Position numbers and translations under genes: made by a program. Below the pieces are notes generated by a model. That model was not told where the DNA came from. It did not search any database and worked only from the letters and a program-made list of their open reading frames with translations. A stretch of DNA of 58,997 nt from an uncultured Bacteroidales bacterium (GTDB taxonomy: Bacteria; Bacteroidota; Bacteroidia; Bacteroidales; F082). The stretch is taken from positions 1 through 58,997 of the forward strand of contig CALCYT010000005.1 in NCBI GenBank assembly GCA_937906455.1, written 5' to 3'. Below are positions 53,369-58,997 of the stretch, piece by piece (position 1 is the first letter of the stretch; each line of letters begins with the position of its first letter).

Positions 53369-54814
53369 TTATGTCGCCCGATTGGTCGTCTTTATCATAT
53401 TTTTCAGTTCCATCGTCAGTTTTTCATTATTCAGAAGCGATTCTATGCTCTGGTGCATCCTGTATTTCCACTTGTGGTTGGGCTTTGCCGGCTCGTTGAT
53501 CTGTTCTTCCCACGTGGCGTCCCAGCGGAAGTCGCCGTCCATCGCGATGTAATCTTGAATCGGGATGATGACCCATTGCGAGCTACTGTTGAGATGCTGT
53601 TCTATTATCTCTTTGCAGATGTAAGGCTCGCAGAAATACGGCGCGTTGTCGGTGTGATGCAGCAGCTCGCGGTAAAATCTCGCCGACAGTGCACGGTCTT
53701 GTTCCCACCATCCGCGTATCGTAGGCATGTCGTGTGTCCCCGTGGTATCGACGCTGAGATAAGGGTTCTCGCGCGGGTCGCTGAACTGTCGTCCGCTCTG
53801 CTTGGGCATGCGCTGCACCTCGAGGCTCAAGATGCCAAGCTCGCGCATCACGCCCGGCACACAGGGCGCCACCATGCCGAGGTCCTCGCCACAGATAAGA
53901 AGCCCGTCACTTGCATGAGATTTCTCCGTTCCGCTACGCTCCAGTCGAAATGACGTGTGGTTTGCTAAATCAAAAATCGTTTGCAACCGTTTCCGTCCTT
54001 CAATCTCCCACAGTCGCGGGTTTTCGGGCGAATAATGCCCGTAGCTGGCATCCGGACTGCCTTTCGGGATCTCCCAGATGCGGAAAAAACCGAGGATATG
54101 GTCGATGCGCAGGGCGTCGAAGTATTTCTTGAGCCACTCCACGCGGCCTTTCCACCATTGGAAATCTTCAGCTTCCATCGCCGCCCAGTTATAGGTGGGG
54201 AATCCCCAGTTCTGTCCCTGAGGCGCGAAGCCGTCAGGCGGAGCGCCGGTCTCCATGTCCAGATTGAAGAGATGTGGCTCCTTCCTCACGTCGTCGCTGT
54301 CGCGGCTCACCCCGATGGGCAAATCGCCCTTCAGCATGATACCTCTTCCTCGCAGATAATCAACGGCTTCGGTGAGCTGCCTGTCGCAATGCTCCTGCAA
54401 AAACTCGTAAAAACCCTGTTTCTTGCCACGTCTATGCGCATATACCTTTTTAAGATACCACATCTTCGTCGCGAAGACGGCAGGATAATCCACAAACTCC
54501 TTGGCGTTAAGCTCTTTTTTCAGCTCCCGGAAACGTAGTCTGTCACTCTCGTCTCTCAAAGTCCCGACTTTCTCAAGATTGAGATATATTGGATGTAATG
54601 TCTTGGTGCTTATCGACTTATAAGGATAAGAGTCGCTCCATCCGCCGTCGGTGGTGGTGTCGTTGACAGGAAGAATCTGAATGAGTCTCATGCCGGTTAT
54701 GACGCACCAGTCGGCGAGTTTCTTCAGGTCGGGAAACTCACCGATGCCGCAGCCCTCCTCGCTTCGCAAAGAGAAAACCGGCACCGCAACACCGCTATAG
54801 TATGGATAATTCAT
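53369..54814 (-). CDS. malQ: 4-alpha-glucanotransferase
   Basis: A 481-aa GH77 amylomaltase that transfers glucan chains during maltodextrin use. The three catalytic acids are in place: Asp in LRIDHILGFFR (about 235), Glu in ICGEDLGMVAP (about 307) and Asp in TTGTHDMPTIRGW (about 360). A 36-base palindromic repeat (53919-53954) lies in frame and encodes TSFRLERSGTEKS about 12-25 residues before the catalytic Glu, probably in a surface loop. The reading frame stays open, so the enzyme may still work. It follows adk with a repeat element between. Confidence 0.93.
   Translation of the reverse strand: MNYPYYSGVAVPVFSLRSEEGCGIGEFPDLKKLADWCVITGMRLIQILPVNDTTTDGGWSDSYPYKSISTKTLHPIYLNLEKVGTLRDESDRLRFRELKKELNAKEFVDYPAVFATKMWYLKKVYAHRRGKKQGFYEFLQEHCDRQLTEAVDYLRGRGIMLKGDLPIGVSRDSDDVRKEPHLFNLDMETGAPPDGFAPQGQNWGFPTYNWAAMEAEDFQWWKGRVEWLKKYFDALRIDHILGFFRIWEIPKGSPDASYGHYSPENPRLWEIEGRKRLQTIFDLANHTSFRLERSGTEKSHASDGLLICGEDLGMVAPCVPGVMRELGILSLEVQRMPKQSGRQFSDPRENPYLSVDTTGTHDMPTIRGWWEQDRALSARFYRELLHHTDNAPYFCEPYICKEIIEQHLNSSSQWVIIPIQDYIAMDGDFRWDATWEEQINEPAKPNHKWKYRMHQSIESLLNNEKLTMELKNMIKTTNRAT
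53919..53954. repeat. Palindromic repeat, copy 2 (inside malQ)
   Basis: On the minus strand it starts GTCATTTCGACTGGAG and ends GGAGAAATC. It matches copy 1 at 29 of 36 positions. Its length is a multiple of three, so it preserves the malQ reading frame. Confidence 0.85.
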
Positions 54815-54825
54815 ATATTAAAGTT

Positions 54826-54873
54826 GTCATTTCTCGACTACACTTCACTTCGTTAAGTTCCGCTCGAAATGAC
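54826..54873. repeat. Palindromic repeat, copy 3 (malQ-adk gap)
   Basis: It begins with GTCATTTC and ends with GAAATGAC, giving perfect eight-base inverted ends. It lies right after the adk stop and could act as a terminator for adk. Confidence 0.8.
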
Positions 54874-54875
54874 GT

Positions 54876-55442
54876 TTATAGCTTATCTATTTCTTCACAC
54901 AAAGACTTGAAAATCTCCGAAATCTCTCCCACGCCGTTGATTCCTATGAGGTTACCTTGTTTTTTGTAGTAGTCGAGCACAGGGGCGGTCTTCTCCTTGT
55001 ATTCCACGAAACGGTGTCTGATGCTGTCGATGTTGTCGTCGGCGCGTCCGCTGGTCTTGCCGCGCTCGAGCATGCGCGCGATGAGGATGTCCTCCGGCAC
55101 TTCGAGGCTCAAAACGGCATCTATCTTCAGCGAGAAGCCCTGCATAATCTCGTCGAGCATCTCGGCCTGTCGCACCGTGCGCGGGAAGCCGTCGAACAGA
55201 AAGCCCGTCGATTGCAGGTTGGCGCCGACCCTACCTTTTATTATAGAGACCACTATCTCGTCCGACACCAAGCCGCCTTTGCTGATGATGTCTTTCACCA
55301 TCTTGCCTGTCTCGGTCTCAGCCGCCATCTCCTCGCGGAGGATGTCGCCGGTGGAGAGGCAGGTGAAGTGGTATTTTTCCTTAAGTTGTTGTGACTGAGT
55401 GCCTTTGCCTGCACCCGGAGGTCCGAATAGTATTATGTTCAT
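54876..55442 (-). CDS. adk: Adenylate kinase
   Basis: A 188-aa enzyme that balances ATP, ADP and AMP. It has the P-loop GPPGAGKGTQSQQL, the AMP-binding region with FPRTVRQAEMLDEI, and a short LID segment (RGKTSGRADDNIDSIRHR) without zinc ligands. Its start overlaps the hpt stop by four bases. Confidence 0.96.
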   Translation of the reverse strand: MNIILFGPPGAGKGTQSQQLKEKYHFTCLSTGDILREEMAAETETGKMVKDIISKGGLVSDEIVVSIIKGRVGANLQSTGFLFDGFPRTVRQAEMLDEIMQGFSLKIDAVLSLEVPEDILIARMLERGKTSGRADDNIDSIRHRFVEYKEKTAPVLDYYKKQGNLIGINGVGEISEIFKSLCEEIDKL

Positions 55443-55987
55443 TGTTCAACAATTTTATAAATTTCAGTTAGATTGCGACCGTATTCGTTGTAGTCCAGCC
55501 CATAGCCCACGATGAATTCGTTGCCGATGTTCATCCCTATGTAGTCGATTTTGTAGTCGAATTGGAACGCGTCGGGCTTGAACATCATGGTGGCGATGTG
55601 CACGCTCTTCGCGCCGGCGGCGTTGAGGTCGTCAATGAGCCGGCGCATGGTGAACCCTGAATCGACGATGTCTTCCACGATGACGATGTTGCGGTCTTTA
55701 ACCAATTGAATATCAATACCTAACAGTGTCTTGGCCTTGCCTGAACTTTCCGTCCCGACGTATGTTTTATATTTCACAAACGACATCTCGCAAGGCATGT
55801 CGAAACTCTTGAAAAGCTCGGCGGCGAACATGAACGCGCCGTTGAGCATCACGAGGAACAGCGGCTCCTTGCCATCCATGTCCCTCTTTATCTCGCTGGC
55901 GATGCGATGAATTTCATTTTCAATCTTCTCCTGCGGGATATAAGGCGCAAAATCCCTGTCAGAAACTCTTAAAATGCTCATAATCAA
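55439..55987 (-). CDS. hpt: Hypoxanthine phosphoribosyltransferase
   Basis: A 182-aa purine-salvage enzyme that joins hypoxanthine or guanine to PRPP. The PRPP motif is IVIVEDIVDSGFTMRRLI. The N-terminal LFLVMLNGAFMFAAELF is the usual substrate-loop region. It overlaps adk by four bases, forming a purine operon with its own promoter, divergent from purE. Confidence 0.94.
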   Translation of the reverse strand: MIMSILRVSDRDFAPYIPQEKIENEIHRIASEIKRDMDGKEPLFLVMLNGAFMFAAELFKSFDMPCEMSFVKYKTYVGTESSGKAKTLLGIDIQLVKDRNIVIVEDIVDSGFTMRRLIDDLNAAGAKSVHIATMMFKPDAFQFDYKIDYIGMNIGNEFIVGYGLDYNEYGRNLTEIYKIVEQ

Positions 55988-56025
55988 AGTGTTATAAATT
56001 TATGTCAAATAATTATTAACTTTTG

Positions 56026-56033
56026 CAAATATA
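56026..56033 (-). promoter_or_regulatory. hpt-adk -7 box (TATATTTG)
   Basis: Minus-strand TATATTTG, 39 bases before the hpt ATG, divergent from the purE box. Confidence 0.6.
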
Positions 56034-56047
56034 AAAAAATTATTTAG

Positions 56048-56055
56048 TAACTTTG
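56048..56055 (+). promoter_or_regulatory. purE -7 box (TAACTTTG)
   Basis: TAACTTTG, 20 bases before the purE ATG. Confidence 0.6.
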
Positions 56056-56075
56056 CAAAAAATAAATTTTTACAA

Positions 56076-56582
56076 ATGAATCCTTTAGTAAGTGTTATAA
56101 TGGGAAGCACCTCCGACCTTCCCGTTTTGGAGAAAGCGTTGAGTTTTTTCGATGAGATGGAGATTCCGTTTGAGATAAACGCCCTGAGTGCGCATCGCAC
56201 GCCGGAGTTGGTTGAGGATTTTGCCAAAAACGCCAGGCGACGTGGCATCAAAGTGATTATCGCCGCTGCCGGCATGGCGGCTCATCTGCCCGGTGTCATA
56301 GCCGCCATGACGCCCATCCCTGTCATCGGGATACCCGTGAAATCGGGCAACGACGGCATGGACGCCCTCTTCTCGATAGTGCAGATGCCTCCGGGAATAC
56401 CTGTTGCCACGGTGGGGATGAACAACTCTCTCAACGCCGCCATCCTCGCGGCACAGATTCTCGCCGTGGGCGACGCGAGCATCGCCAAGAAAGTCGTTGA
56501 CTACAAGGAGAATCTGAAGAAAAAAATCGCCAAGGCCAACGAGGAGCTGAAAGAGATTCATTACAAGTTCAAAACGAATTGA
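56076..56582 (+). CDS. purE: N5-carboxyaminoimidazole ribonucleotide mutase
   Basis: A 168-aa class I PurE that moves the carboxyl group in de novo purine synthesis. The family motifs GSTSDLPVLEKALSFF, SAHRTPELV with the active His, and GIPVKSGNDGMDALFSIVQM are complete. PurK is not in the window. It lies opposite hpt-adk. Confidence 0.96.
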   Translation: MNPLVSVIMGSTSDLPVLEKALSFFDEMEIPFEINALSAHRTPELVEDFAKNARRRGIKVIIAAAGMAAHLPGVIAAMTPIPVIGIPVKSGNDGMDALFSIVQMPPGIPVATVGMNNSLNAAILAAQILAVGDASIAKKVVDYKENLKKKIAKANEELKEIHYKFKTN

Positions 56583-56617
56583 TAAAACGCTGATAATCTG
56601 TCGATTATTCTGCGACA

Positions 56618-56639
56618 GAGACGTGATCCATCGCGTCTC
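56618..56639. repeat. GRGACGYGRT hairpin, copy without T run
   Basis: GAGACGTGAT and ATCGCGTCTC flank two bases, an almost perfect hairpin with one wobble pair. It lies 36 bases after purE. Its core is the same as in the terminators at 12446 and 23331, but no T run follows, so it is more likely a dispersed repeat than a terminator. Confidence 0.7.
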
Positions 56640-56707
56640 ACGACCCCCTCATGACATCTTAAAAACCCCCTTAAAACAAAAAAAATTGAAAAAAATGGAA
56701 ATTTTAT

Positions 56708-56719
56708 GGGGGGGGGGGG
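56708..56719. repeat. Run of 12 G in the promoter of the surface-protein gene
   Basis: A homopolymer of 12 G at 56708-56719 starts 26 bases upstream of the first base of the -7 box (56734), where the -33 element and spacer belong. Such runs change length by slippage during replication. Confidence 0.95.
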
Positions 56720-56733
56720 AAGGAAAAATTTTG

Positions 56734-56741
56734 TATTTTTG
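56734..56741 (+). promoter_or_regulatory. -7 box of the surface-protein gene (TATTTTTG)
   Basis: TATTTTTG, 92 bases before the ATG at 56834. With the G run it would make a promoter whose strength depends on the length of the run. No TTTG was found at the usual -33 distance. Confidence 0.65.
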
Positions 56742-56753
56742 CGTCGCCATGCT

Positions 56754-56776
56754 ACGGCACACAAACGGTGTGCCGT
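56754..56776 (+). other. Hairpin in the 5' leader
   Basis: ACGGCACAC and GTGTGCCGT form a perfect nine-base stem with a five-base loop, 13 bases after the -7 box and 57 bases before the start codon. There is no T run, so it is not a standard terminator; it could stabilise the mRNA or bind a regulator. Confidence 0.65.
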
Positions 56777-56833
56777 GGCAACAGATTGAGAAATAACGAT
56801 TTAAAATTTAATGTTAACTAAAAAAGCAACACT

Positions 56834-58997
56834 ATGAGAAGATTTGTACGAATACGCCTACTGCTCCTTGCAGTCATAGCCATCGCCGCAGGAAACGAAT
56901 TGTGGGCGCAAAAAGAACTGCCATATAGCTATGGGTTTGAAACCACCCTTGCAGCGGAAGGATGGACATTGAGTAATGCATATACAAATACTGGTATTAA
57001 ACAAAATACGAATTACGTGACATATTCTTATACTGGTGATTACGGTTTTGCGTTTAACCAAAGTACTGATTATAATCCGCAGTATCTTATTTCACCTCAA
57101 TTGGAAAGTAATTCAGGAGTCGTATTAGAGTTTTATTATAAGGGCACTTCTCAATATTCTACTCTTAAGTTTACTATTGGCTATTCGACGACAGATAATG
57201 AAATAAGTAGCTTTACATGGGAAAGCGAAAATTCTTTTGCATCAAATGTATATAACTGTAAGCAGCAAAATTTATCAACTGCAAATATTAAGTATATAGC
57301 TATAAAATTTGATAGAAACGGAACAAATTCGTCTATGTATGTCGATGATTTCAGAATATCAGAGTTACCAACCTGTCCTGCTCCAACTTTAAGCTCCACT
57401 GTAAAAACAACCAGTACCACTGCGACAATAACATAGGAGCCGAGTAGCGGGAGCCAGGAACTTTTCGATATTTATTACTCGACAAGCAGTACTGCCCCGA
57501 CAGAAGAAACCACACCATCGGTTAGCAACACTTCTGGTTCTTCATACAAAATCACGGGTCTTGAACCAGAAACAACGTATTATGTCTGGTTGCGCGGCAA
57601 CTGCGGAACTGCTGAAGAGCATGACATCAGCGGTGGCTGGACACAATCTGTTAGTTTTACAACCGAACATAGTATCAGCATCCCTTACACTTGCGGGTTT
57701 GAAGGCTTGTCAACTTCAGGACACCCTTTGCCTTCTTATTGGAGCAGACCGGATGGAATTTCATCAGATTACCCAGATGCATATAAGTATCAAACATATG
57801 CTCATACTGATGAATATTCTCTGCGTTTTTCCGGCGATGCGTCCTCAACGGCGCAAATAGGAGTGCTTCCCGAATTGGATGAAACATTAAACGGCAAACA
57901 CATCACGTTTTATGCAAGAGTGGGCTATTACTACAATAGTGACAATCTTATTGTTGGTTATATGACCGACCGTTATGATGCCTCAACATTTACAGCAGTT
58001 AGGACATTATCAATCTCTAGGTCACATTCAAAGTACACAATAGATTTTGGAGAATATGAAGGAGATCCAAGGTATATTGCAATAAAATCAGGAATTACAA
58101 GTTCTTCTTATTCCTTGTACATAGATGACATTGTCGTTTACAGTGGCACAGTGCCTGAAAGCAATTTAGATACTGATAATGGGAATGCAGGAGATATTGC
58201 TATTCCACAAGATATAAGTATCAGTGCAAACATAACCGCAGGTGAAATCACCATTGTTGAAGGAGAGCTTACTATCGCAGAAGGTGGCACGTTAACATGC
58301 GACGATATTAATGTAGTAGGCGGCAGCTTGACAATAGCAGAAGGCGGACAGCTCATCTGCGCCAACTCGGTGCCGGCCACAGTGAAAAAGAGCATCACGG
58401 CATCCACTGCATCAAAAGACGGCGAGGGCTGGTACACCATAGCATCACCGGTGCATACAGACTCTTACAATTACGTTGCAATTGGCTCAGAAACAACAGT
58501 GAACCTCACGGCCGACGATTACGACATGTTCTATTATGACGAGACCGCAAGCAAATGGAGAAACCAGAAAGCAAATGGCGGTGCCGCCGGCTTCACTCAG
58601 ATGAACGCCGGTCAGGGCTATCTGTACCGTAACTCGGGCAACGAGCTTTCGTTTGTAGGCAACACCAACCAAGGCGATGTCTCCGTGTCGCTGACATACA
58701 CTTCGGGACAAGGCTCTCTCGCCGGATTCAACCTCATAGGCAACCCTTATCCGCATAGCATAGCAAAAGGGTCGGGCCAGGCCATCGACCATGCCAACCT
58801 CGCATCCGGTTTTTACACGATTACCAACGCGGGCGCATGGACATCTTGCACCGACGGCGATGAGATTAAAGCAAACCAAGGCCTTCTTGTTCAGGCAACC
58901 GCAGAGACATCTCTCACGATAAGTGATGTCAATTATGTCGCGGCAGCCAAGGCCAACAACGACAAGATACAGTTCTCGGTGAAGAACGCACAGTATT
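56834..58997 (+). pseudogene. Secreted adhesin-like protein, interrupted by one TAG, cut by the window edge
   Basis: The frame starts MRRFVRIRLLLLAVIAIAA (signal peptide) and stays open for 721 codons to the edge except for one TAG at 57434-57436 (codon 201). Before it: a cleaved-adhesin-like domain (YSYGFETTLAAEGWTLSN, about 27-185) and the start of a fibronectin type III domain. After it the same domain continues (EPSSGSQELFDIYYSTSS), then a second adhesin-like domain (IPYTCGFEGLSTSGHPL), a repeat segment (EITIVEGELTIAEGGTL) and a C-terminal-type beta domain (FNLIGNPYPHS). The TAG stands where these domains usually have Trp (TGG), so one G to A change or a read error explains it. It is probably T9SS cargo, but the sorting domain would lie beyond the edge. 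Confidence 0.75.

Noticed and set aside
57434..57436. Recoding of the TAG as an amino acid (for example pyrrolysine)
   Set aside because: No sign of recoding in this window, Bacteroidales are not known to use TAG as sense, and many genes here need normal decoding. A nonsense mutation or read error is simpler.

Overview
The window looks like a stretch of chromosome from an anaerobic member of the Bacteroidota, most likely order Bacteroidales. Three things point there. Many promoters carry the Bacteroidota -7 box TAnnTTTG. Ribosome-binding sites of the usual purine-rich type are not evident. The gene content includes the type IX secretion protein SprA, a T9SS type A sorting domain, DUF4271, pyruvate:ferredoxin oxidoreductase, a pyrophosphate-type phosphofructokinase and Pta-AckA. 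No rRNA, tRNA, CRISPR array, prophage or insertion sequence was recognised, and no gap between genes exceeds about 300 bases.

Layout. 1-2680: a visibly AT-richer segment with an AAA ATPase cut by the window edge and three unrecognised genes; it looks acquired. 2681-9561: pyruvate:ferredoxin oxidoreductase, a Cys/His-rich lipoprotein, an FtsB-like protein and a transglutaminase-like secreted protein. 9562-12415: a secreted TPR protein paired with a membrane-bound LytTR regulator. 12543-21837: the block ruvA-sprA-gcvH-vanZ-tonB, all on the minus strand. 22080-24627: pyrophosphate-type PFK and aspartate kinase. 24810-28003: an operon of an outer-membrane protein, a Gate-type membrane protein and an iron-sulfur aldo-keto reductase, divergent from deoC. 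29034-29574: a ParDE toxin-antitoxin pair. 29671-31296: a T9SS cargo protein. 31323-36935: lptF/G-type permease, two glycosyltransferases and ettA. 37008-44790: an alpha-2-macroglobulin lipoprotein with penicillin-binding protein 1C. 45295-47533: pta-ackA. 47653-52104: DUF4271-hemD-rnpA-yidD-ctp-cdd. 52097-56582: gtrA, a CPBP protease, malQ, hpt-adk and purE. 56834-58997: a large secreted adhesin-like gene cut by the right edge.

Metabolically, the PFK, POR and Pta-AckA form a fermentative route from sugar to acetate that spares ATP. SprA is the outer-membrane exit channel for proteins such as the T9SS cargo at 29671 and probably the adhesin at 56834.

The most interesting signals are not ordinary genes. 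(i) A run of 12 G lies just upstream of the -7 box of the adhesin gene, the expected place for a phase-variable promoter; the same gene carries one in-frame TAG. (ii) Five gene boundaries or leaders carry short tandem repeats of unrelated sequence but always with a 7-base period. (iii) A palindromic repeat ending in GTCATTTC/GAAATGAC occurs three times, once in the pfp leader, once beside adk and once in frame inside malQ. (iv) A second hairpin family with the core GRGACGYGRT occurs three times, twice as terminators. (v) The alpha-2-macroglobulin has Ser in place of the thioester Cys.
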